Positions 40,912-53,154 of a stretch of DNA of 64,000 nucleotides are shown in pieces; the first letter of the stretch is position 1; each line of letters opens with the position of its first letter. Location: the NCBI GenBank assembly GCA_963817035.1, contig CAWFMM010000003.1, forward strand, positions 1,003,223-1,067,222. The letters are read 5' to 3'. The notes beneath the pieces are model-generated. The model searched no databases, had not been told where the DNA came from, and was given only the letters and a program-made list of their open reading frames with translations. The position numbers and the translations under genes were made by a program. Source of the stretch: AC-49 sp963817035 (GTDB taxonomy: Bacteria > Actinomycetota > Thermoleophilia > Solirubrobacterales > Solirubrobacteraceae).

Positions 40912-41670
40912 TTGGTCTTCGAGGTCGGGGCGCTGCGCGACGGGGTCAGGCGGGCTGTCGTCGCGGTCGGTCTCGAAGGACCCGCTCGGCGGGTCAAGCG
41001 CGCGTTCGAGCCGGCCTCGACGACCCGTGACCGCCGCGACCACGACCATCTGCGCGCGATCCTCGCCGCATCGCTGGCGCCCGATGCCAACTGCGTCGAC
41101 GTCGGCGCCAACGTCGGCGACGTGTTGGCCGAGATGGTTCGTCTCGCGCCGCGCGGGCGCCACCTGGCCTTCGAGCCGCTGCCGGCGCTGGCCGCCGAGC
41201 TGACGGTGCGCTTCCCGGCGGTCGACGTGCGCGCGGTCGCGCTGGGCGATGCCGACGAGCCGGCCGAGTTCGTCCACGTGATCACGCGGCCAGGCTGGAG
41301 CGGGCTGCGCGAACGCCCGTACCCGCGCGACGAGCGCCTCGAGCGGATCACCGTGGAGGTGGCGCGGCTCGATGACGTGCTGCCCGACGGCTACGTCCCG
41401 GCGTTCGTCAAGATCGACGTCGAGGGCGGCGAGCTCGACGTGCTGCGCGGCGCTCGGCGGACGCTGGCGGAGCACCGGCCCGTGATGGCGATCGAGCACG
41501 GGCTCGGGTCAGCCGACTCCTTCGGCGCGAAGCCGCAGGAGCTGCACGGGCTGCTGACCGAGCTCGGCTACCGCGTCTTCGATCTCGACGGCGACGGGCC
41601 GTATTCGGTCGACGCGTTTGTCCAGACGTTCGCCACGGCGCGGCGCGTGAACTTCCTCGCGCGGGCCTAG
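40912..41670 (+). CDS. FkbM-family methyltransferase
   Basis: A 252-residue SAM-dependent methyltransferase. The SAM motif is CVDVGANVGDVLAEM, and KIDVEGGELDVLRGA is the FkbM signature, with LAFEPLPALAAEL between. I propose the TTG start at 40912, with AGGGTAG as SD 5 nt upstream; no ATG or GTG gives the full N-terminus. FkbM enzymes O-methylate sugars or polyketides. Its end overlaps the convergent Nudix gene by 4 nt. Target unknown; envelope glycan methylation would fit the nearby genes. Confidence 0.82.
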   Translation: MVFEVGALRDGVRRAVVAVGLEGPARRVKRAFEPASTTRDRRDHDHLRAILAASLAPDANCVDVGANVGDVLAEMVRLAPRGRHLAFEPLPALAAELTVRFPAVDVRAVALGDADEPAEFVHVITRPGWSGLRERPYPRDERLERITVEVARLDDVLPDGYVPAFVKIDVEGGELDVLRGARRTLAEHRPVMAIEHGLGSADSFGAKPQELHGLLTELGYRVFDLDGDGPYSVDAFVQTFATARRVNFLARA

Positions 41671-42053
41671 ACGGCGACCGCGGCGACCAGCGTCCGGTCG
41701 TGCTCGTATTCGAGCAGGACCATCGCGTCCTCGGGCAGGACCCACATCATCTCGTCGACCTCGTCGTCGGGCTCGCCGACCTCCTCGAGCACGTGCATCC
41801 GCCACCAGCGCACGACCTTCGGGCGCCCGTTGACCTCGTAGTGCGCGGACGGCAGCTCCTCACCCAGTGCGCAGCGCAGCCCGGTCTCCTCGAGCACCTC
41901 GCGCAACGCGGCGTCCTCGAACGATTCGCCGGGCTCCAGGTGGCCCTTGGGCAGCGACCAGTCGTCGTAGCGCGGGCGATGGACGACGAGGACCGTTCCG
42001 TCGTCATCGACGATGACGCCGCCCGCCGCCTGGATCTCGCCGCCGCCGCTCAT
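41667..42053 (-). CDS. MutT-type Nudix hydrolase
   Basis: A 128-residue Nudix protein with a full box in WSLPKGHLEPGESFEDAALR and the following EVLEETGL. The N-terminus EIQAAGGVIVDDDGTVLVV and the acidic C-terminus resemble actinobacterial MutT1-like or diadenosine polyphosphate hydrolases, without the extra histidine-phosphatase domain. It lies 25 bp upstream of the lhr stop codon side and its stop overlaps fkbM. Role in nucleotide-pool cleaning is inferred. Confidence 0.87.
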   Translation of the reverse strand: MSGGGEIQAAGGVIVDDDGTVLVVHRPRYDDWSLPKGHLEPGESFEDAALREVLEETGLRCALGEELPSAHYEVNGRPKVVRWWRMHVLEEVGEPDDEVDEMMWVLPEDAMVLLEYEHDRTLVAAVAV

Positions 42054-42078
42054 CAGGGGGTGATCGTGTCGTGGTGTC

Positions 42079-46488
<4,410 letters not shown>

Positions 46489-46578
46489 GAGGCGGCCTGT
46501 CAACTGTAGGGGGTCCGCGACGGGTGGTCGGCCCGCCGATTAGGCTGTCGGATTGCAGTGATCGATCATCGTGATCAC

Positions 46579-46980
46579 ATGGCCCGCACGTCCCACTGGC
46601 TGGGGTACGTCGCGTGGACCCTGGGTGGGACGTTGACCGCGCTGAGTGCCGTCGCGTTCGTGCCGGGCTTGATCTTCGTCCTGCCCTTCGCGGCCACCGC
46701 GACGATCGTCGCGGACCGCCATCTGTGGCACCGGGGCGACGCCCTCGGTCTCGCGTCCGGCATAGGCATCGCGCTCGTCTGTCTTTCGATCGTCTACGAA
46801 GGGACGCTGACGTGCCCGGGCACGAGCCTCGTGACCTGTGAAGAGGGCCCGTGTCGGACCCGCTGCGCCGACGTGGCCCTTTTGCCGTGGATCGTCATCG
46901 GCGTGAGCCTGGCGTTGGCCGGATTCGCCGCGTTCATGTTTGCGCGGCGGAGCACGAAGGGCCACGTCGGGCGGCGGTGA
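46579..46980 (+). CDS. small membrane protein with Cys-rich loop, unknown
   Basis: The 133-residue product has three to four hydrophobic spans (WTLGGTLTALSAVAFVPGLIF, GLASGIGIALVCLSIVY, LLPWIVIGVSLALAGFAAFMF). A loop between the last two carries four cysteines (TCPGTSLVTCEEGPCRTRC) that could form disulfides outside the membrane. GTG 46558 is an alternative start. No family recognised. Confidence 0.6.
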   Translation: MARTSHWLGYVAWTLGGTLTALSAVAFVPGLIFVLPFAATATIVADRHLWHRGDALGLASGIGIALVCLSIVYEGTLTCPGTSLVTCEEGPCRTRCADVALLPWIVIGVSLALAGFAAFMFARRSTKGHVGRR

Positions 46981-46997
46981 TCGGCACGCGTTAGTCG

Positions 46998-47426
46998 CTA
47001 TGGCACGGAGCCGCGTGAGACGACCCAGATCGATTCGAAGTCGAGCACGGTCGCGAGCCGATCGAAGTGGGCGTCGTAGTGCAGGACCGCGCAGCCATGT
47101 TCGGCGGCACACGCCGCGATGATCGCGTCCGGCGGAGCAACGCGGTGATGACCGTCTGACCCGCGGGCCGCGAGGCTCGTGACCGCCGACGAGGCGGCGG
47201 CGAACGTCGCACGTCCGATCGGCACGTTGCGCAGAGCCGTCAGCTGGGCGTCGAGCCGTTCGACATCCGATCCGGTGCGCGCGCTGTAGAGCAGCTCGAG
47301 ATGCACGATCGGGCAGATGACGATCCGCTCGGCATCGAGCCCGGCGAGCCAGTCGTCCTGACAGTGGGCGATGCGTGACCACGCAGACGTGTCGGCGAGC
47401 AGCGGCCCGCCGCCTGGCCACGTCAC
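46998..47426 (-). CDS. vapC: VapC-type PIN-domain toxin
   Basis: A 142-residue PIN-domain ribonuclease. The acidic residues Asp12 (LLADTSAW), Glu44 (VHLELLY), Asp100 (PPDAIIAA) and Asp118 (HYDAHFD) match the four metal-binding positions. VapC toxins cleave tRNA or rRNA and are held inactive by VapB. GTG 47426 overlaps the vapB stop by 4 nt (GTGA), the usual toxin-antitoxin order. Target RNA unknown. Confidence 0.9.
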   Translation of the reverse strand: MTWPGGGPLLADTSAWSRIAHCQDDWLAGLDAERIVICPIVHLELLYSARTGSDVERLDAQLTALRNVPIGRATFAAASSAVTSLAARGSDGHHRVAPPDAIIAACAAEHGCAVLHYDAHFDRLATVLDFESIWVVSRGSVP

Positions 47427-47695
47427 TCGTCAAGGCCCCACATGGCGTGGTTCTTGTTGGCGAGAAGGTCGAGATCGAGGCCCTGACCCGTGCTGAAACG
47501 CTCTACCAGCTCCCGATTTCTCGCCGCCGCATCGCTCGGCGCTTCGTGGTCGTGACGCTCGCGATACTCGGCCAGCGCCTCGCGGACGATCTCCGCCTGC
47601 TTGCGGTGGCTGTGAAACGCGTGGTGGCGTAGCCACTCGGCCTGCTCGGCCGGAAGCATGAAGTTGCGCTGGACGGGCTTGGCGTCGGCAGACAT
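47423..47695 (-). CDS. vapB: VapB-type antitoxin
   Basis: A 90-residue protein with a ribbon-helix-helix N-terminus (QRNFMLPAEQAEWLRHHAF, KQAEIVREALAEYRER) and an acidic C-terminal tail (ELVERFSTGQGLDLDLLANK) of the type that wraps the PIN toxin. Encoded directly before vapC with overlap. A 16-bp palindrome lies 37 bp before its start and is a likely self-operator. Confidence 0.85.
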   Translation of the reverse strand: MSADAKPVQRNFMLPAEQAEWLRHHAFHSHRKQAEIVREALAEYRERHDHEAPSDAAARNRELVERFSTGQGLDLDLLANKNHAMWGLDE

Positions 47696-47731
47696 CGCTG
47701 CGACAGTTTACCAGCTTCATAGTGCGCAACC

Positions 47732-47747
47732 ACCTATAATTATAGGT
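47732..47747. promoter_or_regulatory. 16-bp perfect palindrome (ACCTATAATTATAGGT), probable VapBC operator
   Basis: The palindrome contains TATAAT, stands out as AT-rich in a GC-rich region, and lies between the UDG stop (47750) and vapB. Toxin-antitoxin complexes bind such palindromes to repress their own promoter. Confidence 0.65.
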
Positions 47748-47749
47748 AA

Positions 47750-48427
47750 CTATGTGAGTGACGTGGCCCCCCGCAGCACCTCGTCGATCATCGCCTCGGT
47801 CAGCTTGCCCGTGAACGTGTTCTGCTGGCTGGGGTGAAAGCAGCCGAGGAGGGGGAGCGGCTCGCCGACGCAGGCCCGGGCGCCGTGGCCGAATTTCGGG
47901 CGGGGGCGCGGGTTGACCAGGCCGGCGGCGGCACGGAGCTCCAAAGCCGCCGCCCAGGCGAACGCTCCGAGGCAGAGGATCAGCGAGACGTTCGGCAGGT
48001 GCTCGAGCTCGGCGACCGTCCACGGCAGGCAGGTGTCGCGCTCGGTTGCGGTCGGCTTGTTGGCGGGCGGGGCGCAGCGCACCGCCGCGGCGACCCAGGC
48101 GTCGGTCAGCTCCAACCCGTCGTCGACGCTCACGGACTGAGGCTGGTTCGCGTACCCGCAGCGATGCAGCGCGGCGAACAGAAAGTCGCCCGAACGATCG
48201 CCGGTGAACACGCGGCCGGTGCGGTTCGCCCCGTCGGCCGCGGGGGCCAGGCCGAAGATCAACAGCCGTGCTGCCGGGTCGCCGAATCCCGGCACCGGCC
48301 GTGCCCAATAGGTCTGGGACGCGAACCGCCGCGGTGGCTTCGCCGCGCTCTCCTCGCGCCACGCCACCAGCCGCGGGCAGCGCCGGCAGCGCGTGTTGTC
48401 GGCGGCGATCTGGGCCAGCGAGCTCAG
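47750..48427 (-). CDS. family 5 uracil-DNA glycosylase (UdgB-like), start uncertain
   Basis: The core matches UdgB-type, Fe-S-containing uracil-DNA glycosylases: LLIFGLAPAADGANRTGRVF, TGDRSGDFLFAALHRCGY and CFHPSQQNTFTGKLT. The family needs an N-terminal CxxC for its [4Fe-4S] cluster; the same frame upstream of GTG 48367 encodes NTRCRRCPRL, so GTG 48367 would drop it. No ATG, GTG or TTG lies further upstream in frame; CTG 48427, overlapping the TetR stop as CTGA, is the best candidate. It removes uracil, hypoxanthine or xanthine from DNA. The start is inference. Confidence 0.82.
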   Translation of the reverse strand: MSSLAQIAADNTRCRRCPRLVAWREESAAKPPRRFASQTYWARPVPGFGDPAARLLIFGLAPAADGANRTGRVFTGDRSGDFLFAALHRCGYANQPQSVSVDDGLELTDAWVAAAVRCAPPANKPTATERDTCLPWTVAELEHLPNVSLILCLGAFAWAAALELRAAAGLVNPRPRPKFGHGARACVGEPLPLLGCFHPSQQNTFTGKLTEAMIDEVLRGATSLT

Positions 48428-49074
48428 GACCGCGACTCGCCGTACAGCAGGCCGAAGATCAACCGCTCCAACACCGGCTGCAACTCGAGCACCTCCGCCG
48501 GCACGCCCGTGCGCAGGTGCCGGGAGATCAGCTCGACGGTCGCCCCGACGACCGCGAACGCATCGTCAGGCGAGGAAAATCGTGGCGCTCCCTCGCGCGC
48601 CGCGGCGCGGGCGTTGTCGCGCAGCAGGGACTCGGCGAAGACGGCGAGCATCGTGTCGCGGCGCTCGGCCGCCTGCGGCCCGGCGCCGACGATCTCGACG
48701 AGGATCGTCTGGGCCGTCGTCGGGTACTCGGTCAGCGTGCGCAGGAACGCGCCGAGCTGGTCGTGGACGTGCTGGCGGTAGTCGCCGCGCTGGGCGCCCG
48801 CCGCTCCGGCCATCTGGCTCAGGACCTCGCTCGTCGCCTCGTCGATCAGCGCGAGGATGCACTCCTCCTTGTTGGCGAAGTGCTCGTAGAACGTCGCCTT
48901 CGACATCCCCGCCTCGCGGGTGATCGCCTCGGCCGTCGCCTCCGCGTAGCCACCCCGTGCGCAGACCGTCGCCGCGGCCAGAAACAGGCGCCGGCGCTGG
49001 ACGTCACGACGGACCTCCAACGGCGGTGCGTGGCGCCCGCGGGCAACGGTGCGTGGACGCTCCTCCGCCATCAC
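48424..49074 (-). CDS. TetR-family transcriptional regulator
   Basis: A 216-residue TetR protein with HTH TAEAITREAGMSKATFYEHF and the following ANKEECILALIDE. The C-terminal ligand domain is helical and without known signature. TAGTTT lies 6 nt before GTG 49074, so GTG rather than the next ATG is the start. It is divergent from a lipoprotein gene whose -10 lies a few bases away; the two promoters overlap and the TetR may repress both. The UDG frame overlaps its stop. Confidence 0.88.
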   Translation of the reverse strand: MMAEERPRTVARGRHAPPLEVRRDVQRRRLFLAAATVCARGGYAEATAEAITREAGMSKATFYEHFANKEECILALIDEATSEVLSQMAGAAGAQRGDYRQHVHDQLGAFLRTLTEYPTTAQTILVEIVGAGPQAAERRDTMLAVFAESLLRDNARAAAREGAPRFSSPDDAFAVVGATVELISRHLRTGVPAEVLELQPVLERLIFGLLYGESRS

Positions 49075-49100
49075 CGAGCCAAACTACATACGCTGTGGCC

Positions 49101-49520
49101 GTGATGCGATTCCTGGTTGCCCTCACCCTCACCCTCACCGTGACCGGCTGCGGGCTCACGCGGCAGAAGTCCAAGTCGAAGTTCAAGGGCGACAAGGCCG
49201 CAGTCGCGGCGACGTTCAGCACGCTCGGCAAGGCGGCCAAGGCTCAGGACGAGGCCAAGATCTGCAACGAGCTGCTGTCGACTGCGCTCGCCGCGACGCT
49301 CGGTGGGCGCACACACTGCAAGGACACGATCGGCAACGTGCTCGACGACGCGGACCCCACCGGCCTGTCGATGTCGGTCAAGACGGTCACCCTCGGCCCG
49401 GGCAAGCCCCCGACGACGGCGACCGCCACGGTCAAGTCGGGCTCGGGCAAGCAGGCGGTCACCGGCACGCTGCCGATGGTCAAGCAGGGCTCGACGTGGC
49501 GCATCAACGGCTTCGGCTGA
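49101..49520 (+). CDS. lipoprotein of about 139 residues, unknown
   Basis: Begins with a short signal peptide ending in a lipobox (FLVALTLTLTVTGCG), so it is membrane-anchored outside. A basic stretch (RQKSKSKFKGDK) follows, then a domain of about 100 residues with two cysteines (KICNEL, THCKDT) and beta-strands near the end (GTLPMVKQGSTWRINGFG), resembling NTF2-like or DUF4878-type accessory lipoproteins. GTG 49101 is 6 nt after TACGCT, which sets the start; ATG 49104 follows at once. Confidence 0.72.
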   Translation: MMRFLVALTLTLTVTGCGLTRQKSKSKFKGDKAAVAATFSTLGKAAKAQDEAKICNELLSTALAATLGGRTHCKDTIGNVLDDADPTGLSMSVKTVTLGPGKPPTTATATVKSGSGKQAVTGTLPMVKQGSTWRINGFG

Positions 49521-49632
49521 TCCGCGCCAGGTTGTCGTAACCCCACCGCGCGCCGAACCCCGCAAGCCCGCGGCCTCGAATGCTCGTCCAGCAGGTTGCA
49601 GACGCGCGCACTCGGGCCGATCCACTGCTGTA

Positions 49633-49763
49633 GATGCGGACCTGAGGCGAGGTGGCGTCGCCGAAGCGTTCCGAAGACGTTTGGCATTCATGGGCAGCGG
49701 GGGGACCGCAGCTCCCGAGATGCCGTCCTCGTCGACGCCACCTGGCCTCAGGAAAGCCGCATC
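49633..49763. repeat. 131-nt foldback element, possible structured RNA
   Basis: GATGCGG (49633-49639) pairs with CCGCATC (49757-49763); inside, a 20-bp stem (49641-49660 with 49733-49752) has one mismatch; further in, GGCAT (49683-49687) pairs with ATGCC (49720-49724), and GCGG (49697-49700) with CCGC (49706-49709) around GGGGA. The spacer 49521-49774 between the lipoprotein and rmlB has no gene. It is too elaborate for a simple terminator, though it could serve as one for both convergent genes. No known riboswitch motif is recognised. Confidence 0.65.
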
Positions 49764-49774
49764 GCCCTGCGCAC

Positions 49775-50758
49775 TCAACCGAGCGGGCGGCCGTACTGGC
49801 GCTCGTAGTAGGCGAGGTACTCGCCCGACCGGATCGGCTCCCACCACGCCGCGTTGTCGCGATACCAGGCGACGGTCTGCTCGAGACCCTCGGCGAAGTG
49901 CACGCTCGGCTCCCAGCCCAGCGCGCGGATCTTGTCCGAGGAGAGCGAGTAGCGACGGTCGTGGCCGGGGCGGTCGGTGACGTATTCGATGATCGACTCG
50001 TCGGCGCCGGTCAGCTCGACGATTCGCCGGACGACCTCGATGTTCGTGCACTCGTCGGGGCCGCCGACGTTGTAGGCCTCGCCGGGAATGCCGTGCTCGA
50101 GCGCCGCGCCGATGCCGCGAGCGAAGTCCTCGACGTAGAGCCAGTTACGCACCTGCAGCCCGTCGCCGTAGACCGGGAGCGAGTCGCCGTGCAGGGCGTT
50201 GAGGACCATCAGCGGGACGAGCTTCTCGGGGTACTGACGGGGCCCGTAGTTGTTGGAGCCGCGACAGATCAGGGCCGGCAGGTCAAACGTGTCGACGTAG
50301 CTGGAGACGAGCAGGTCGGCGCCGGCCTTGGTCGCGCTGTAGGGCGACGACGGGTTCAACGGGGAGGACTCGGTGAACGTGCCCTCCTCGATCGAGCCGT
50401 AGACCTCGTCGGTCGAGACCTGGACGTAACGCAGGTCGCGCTCGCGGGCCGCTTCGAGCAGCGTCCACGTGCCGACCGCATGGGTGCGCACGAACGCGTC
50501 AGGCTCGCTGATCGAGCGATCGACGTGGGTCTCGGCGGCGAAGTTGACGAGCGCCTCGCAGCCCTCCAGCGCCTCGGCGACCGCGGCCGGATCCTCGATC
50601 GCCCCGTGGAAAAAGCGCACGTCGAGGCCCTCGAGGTTCTCGCGCCTGCCGGCGTACGTGAGCTTGTCGAGGACGACGATCTCGTCGCCCGCCTCGAGGC
50701 GCACGCGCACGAACATCGAGCCGATGAACCCGGCTCCGCCGCAGACCAGGAGCTTCAC
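49775..50758 (-). CDS. rmlB: dTDP-glucose 4,6-dehydratase
   Basis: A 327-residue extended SDR: GGAGFIGS (about 7-14) binds NAD, the catalytic set is in VSTDEVYGS (Thr-Asp-Glu) and YSATKAGAD (Tyr, Lys), and NNYGPRQYPEKL is the sugar-nucleotide site. It turns dTDP-glucose into dTDP-4-keto-6-deoxyglucose. Start GTG 50758 overlaps the rmlD stop (GTGA). Third gene of rmlA-rmlD-rmlB. Confidence 0.95.
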   Translation of the reverse strand: MKLLVCGGAGFIGSMFVRVRLEAGDEIVVLDKLTYAGRRENLEGLDVRFFHGAIEDPAAVAEALEGCEALVNFAAETHVDRSISEPDAFVRTHAVGTWTLLEAARERDLRYVQVSTDEVYGSIEEGTFTESSPLNPSSPYSATKAGADLLVSSYVDTFDLPALICRGSNNYGPRQYPEKLVPLMVLNALHGDSLPVYGDGLQVRNWLYVEDFARGIGAALEHGIPGEAYNVGGPDECTNIEVVRRIVELTGADESIIEYVTDRPGHDRRYSLSSDKIRALGWEPSVHFAEGLEQTVAWYRDNAAWWEPIRSGEYLAYYERQYGRPLG

Positions 50759-51615
50759 GCCGGGACCCCGGACGCCGACCGCTCGGCGAGGTAGGCGCGC
50801 ACGCCGTCGCGCCAGTCCGGCAGGACGATCGGATCGTCGCGCTCGGAGCCGAGGACGCTGAACGCGGGTCGCGGGGCGGGGCGGGGGAAACGGTCGCTGG
50901 TCACCGGCACGACCTCGCAGGCTACGCCGCTTTGCCTGACGGCCTCGGTTGCCAGTTCGTGCCACGAGCAGGCGCCACCCCCGGCGCCGTGGAAGATCCC
51001 GGTGTCGGTCCGCGCCGCGAGCTCGACGAGCGCGGGCGCGAGATGGCCCGACCAGGTCGGCGAGCCGACCTGGTCGGCGACGACGTCGATCTGGTCGCGG
51101 TCCGCGGCGAGGCCGAGGATCGTCGCGATGAAGTTCTTGCCGTGGGATCCGAACAGCCAGGCGGTGCGCACGATCGCGTGATCCTGGCACGCGGTCGCGA
51201 CGGCGTGCTCGCCGCGGAGCTTCGAGCGCCCGTAGGCGCCGAGCGGGGCGGTCTGGTCGGACTCGACCCACGCTGCACCGTCGGGCGCGCGGTCGCCGTC
51301 GAAGACGTAGTCGGTCGAGACATGGACGAAGCGGACGCCGAGCGTCGCGCATGCCGCGGAAACGCAACGCGGCGCGTGGACGTTGCCGGCGTTGGCCGCT
51401 TCCTCGTCGGCCTCGGCGCCGTCGACGTCGGTATAGCCGGCGCAGTTGATCACCGCGTGGGGCAGCAGCGACGTCAGTCGGCCGCGCACCGCGTCGGCGT
51501 CGGTCAGTTGCAGCGAGGCGCGGGTCGTGGCGGTGACGTCGTGGCCGGCGGCCCGGGCCGCGGTGACGACGTCGTGCCCGAGCATGCCGGCCGCGCCCGT
51601 GACCAGCAGCTTCAC
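50755..51615 (-). CDS. rmlD: dTDP-4-dehydrorhamnose reductase
   Basis: A 286-residue SDR: TGAAGMLGHDV nucleotide motif, STDYVFDG and YGRSKLRGE with the catalytic Tyr and Lys, and FSVLGSERDD near the C-terminus. It makes dTDP-L-rhamnose in the last step. The 3,5-epimerase RmlC is not next to it. GTG 51615 overlaps the rmlA stop (GTGA). Confidence 0.93.
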   Translation of the reverse strand: MKLLVTGAAGMLGHDVVTAARAAGHDVTATTRASLQLTDADAVRGRLTSLLPHAVINCAGYTDVDGAEADEEAANAGNVHAPRCVSAACATLGVRFVHVSTDYVFDGDRAPDGAAWVESDQTAPLGAYGRSKLRGEHAVATACQDHAIVRTAWLFGSHGKNFIATILGLAADRDQIDVVADQVGSPTWSGHLAPALVELAARTDTGIFHGAGGGACSWHELATEAVRQSGVACEVVPVTSDRFPRPAPRPAFSVLGSERDDPIVLPDWRDGVRAYLAERSASGVPA

Positions 51616-52676
51616 GGGACGGCGATCTCGCAGTTGTCGCCGACCATCAGCCGATACGCCCGCGGTTGGCCGCCGTCGCGGGTCACCTTCACATTGCGAC
51701 CGAGCAGCGAGGACTCCATGCGGCCGTCGAGATCGGAGACCGACGCTCCGGCGAGCAGGATCGAATGCTCGATCTCGGACTTGCTCACGACGCAGTCCTC
51801 GCCGACCGCCGTGTAGGGCCCGATGTAACAGTCGGTGAGCTGCGCGCCGGCGCCGATGATCGCCGGGCCGCGGACGTTGCAGCGCTCCAGCCGCGCGCCG
51901 GCCTCGACGATGACGCGGCCCTCGACACGCGCGTCGATCAGCTCGCCTTCGACCCGCTCCTCGATCGTGTCGAGGACGAGCCGGTTGGCCTCGAGCATGT
52001 CCTCGAGGCGTCCGGTGTCCTTCCACCAGCCGACGACGATGTGCGGCTCGACGCGCCTGCCGCTGTCGACGAGGTACTGGATCGCGTCGGTGATCTCGAG
52101 CTCGCCGCGCGCGCTGGGCTCGATCGCGCGGGCGGCGTCGTGGATCGCCGCGGTGAACATGTAGACGCCGACCAGCGCGAGGTCGGTCTTCGGCTCGGGC
52201 GGCTTCTCGACCAGTGCGACGACGCGCTCACCGTCGAGCTCGGCGACGCCGTAGTTCTCGGGGTCGGGGACGGGCGTGAGGAGGATCAGCGCGTCAGGCT
52301 CGTTGGTGACGAAGGCCTGCACGAGATCGGAGATCCCGCCCTGGAGCAGGTTGTCCCCGAGGTACATGACGAACGGCTCGGTGCCGAGGAACGGCTCGGC
52401 GGTGAGGACGGCATGGGCGAGGCCAGCGGGCTCGGACTGCTCGATGTAGGTGATCGCGACGCCGAACTGCGAGCCGTCGCCCGCCGCGTCGCGGATCTCG
52501 TCGCCGGTCTCCGGAGCGATGATGATCCCGATGTCGGTGATGCCGGCCGTGGCCATCGCCTCGATCCCGTAGAACAGGACCGGGCGGTTGGCGACCGGCA
52601 CGAGCTGCTTGGCCGACGTGTGGGTGATCGGGCGCAGGCGGGTGCCCTTGCCGCCCGAGAGGATGAGCCCGCGCAC
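51612..52676 (-). CDS. rmlA: glucose-1-phosphate thymidylyltransferase, long form with beta-helix
   Basis: A 354-residue nucleotidyltransferase: LILSGGKGTRLRPITHTSAK binds nucleotide and phosphate, GDNLL and GWWKDTG complete the site. Residues from about 240 form a left-handed beta-helix (hexapeptide pattern RVIVEAGARLERCNV). This long form is the one found in antibiotic and envelope sugar clusters, not the short RmlA of E. coli, so dTTP and the exact product are family inference. CATACT lies 6 nt before GTG 52676, so the gene heads the rmlADB operon with its own leaderless promoter. Confidence 0.9.
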   Translation of the reverse strand: MRGLILSGGKGTRLRPITHTSAKQLVPVANRPVLFYGIEAMATAGITDIGIIIAPETGDEIRDAAGDGSQFGVAITYIEQSEPAGLAHAVLTAEPFLGTEPFVMYLGDNLLQGGISDLVQAFVTNEPDALILLTPVPDPENYGVAELDGERVVALVEKPPEPKTDLALVGVYMFTAAIHDAARAIEPSARGELEITDAIQYLVDSGRRVEPHIVVGWWKDTGRLEDMLEANRLVLDTIEERVEGELIDARVEGRVIVEAGARLERCNVRGPAIIGAGAQLTDCYIGPYTAVGEDCVVSKSEIEHSILLAGASVSDLDGRMESSLLGRNVKVTRDGGQPRAYRLMVGDNCEIAVP

Positions 52677-52680
52677 GCGC

Positions 52681-53145
52681 TCAGTATGCCCCAGCGAGCT
52701 TGCGGTGATCCCATGTCGCACGCCGCTGTTCGACGAATTGCAGCGCGACGCGCTTGGCCGCCTGGGCCTCGAACACCGAGCGCATCTCCTGCGCGGCATC
52801 GTTGCCGCCGTAGCGCGCCGCGAGCTCCATCCCGACGCCGGTCACCGTCTCGAGGTCGCGGTGCAGCGCGACCTCGCATTCCAGCATCACGCCGCGCAGC
52901 TGGTCGTAGGTCTCGCCCGCTTCCACCTGGACGGTGACGCGGGGATCGCGCTCGATGTTGCGGACCTTCTGCGACTTGGCGAACGTCCACGCCCACAGCT
53001 CGCCGTCGCGCACGACGTACCAGAGCGGCATCAGGTGCGGCCAGCCGCTCTTGCCATTGGTCGCGCAGACGAGGGTCCGTTGCTCCTCGAGGAACGTGGC
53101 GACCTCGTCGTCGCTCAGCTGGATGAGCTCGCGGCGGCTCGGCAT
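52681..53145 (-). CDS. PPOX-type flavin oxidoreductase (FMN/F420-binding split barrel)
   Basis: A 154-residue split-barrel protein. RTLVCATNGKSGWPHLMPLWYVV and AWTFAKSQKVRNIERDPRVTV match pyridoxamine-5'-phosphate-oxidase-like FMN or F420 binders of Actinobacteria. Without more motifs the cofactor and substrate cannot be told. It lies 9 bp after the pafBC gene and overlaps the rmlA promoter region at its 3' end. Confidence 0.82.
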   Translation of the reverse strand: MPSRRELIQLSDDEVATFLEEQRTLVCATNGKSGWPHLMPLWYVVRDGELWAWTFAKSQKVRNIERDPRVTVQVEAGETYDQLRGVMLECEVALHRDLETVTGVGMELAARYGGNDAAQEMRSVFEAQAAKRVALQFVEQRRATWDHRKLAGAY

Positions 53146-53154
53146 CGGGCGAAT

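Noticed and set aside
46998..49074. A defence island around VapBC, UDG and TetR
   Set aside because: Only an ordinary toxin-antitoxin pair and repair/regulator genes are present; no restriction, Argonaute, retron or CBASS-type gene accompanies them.
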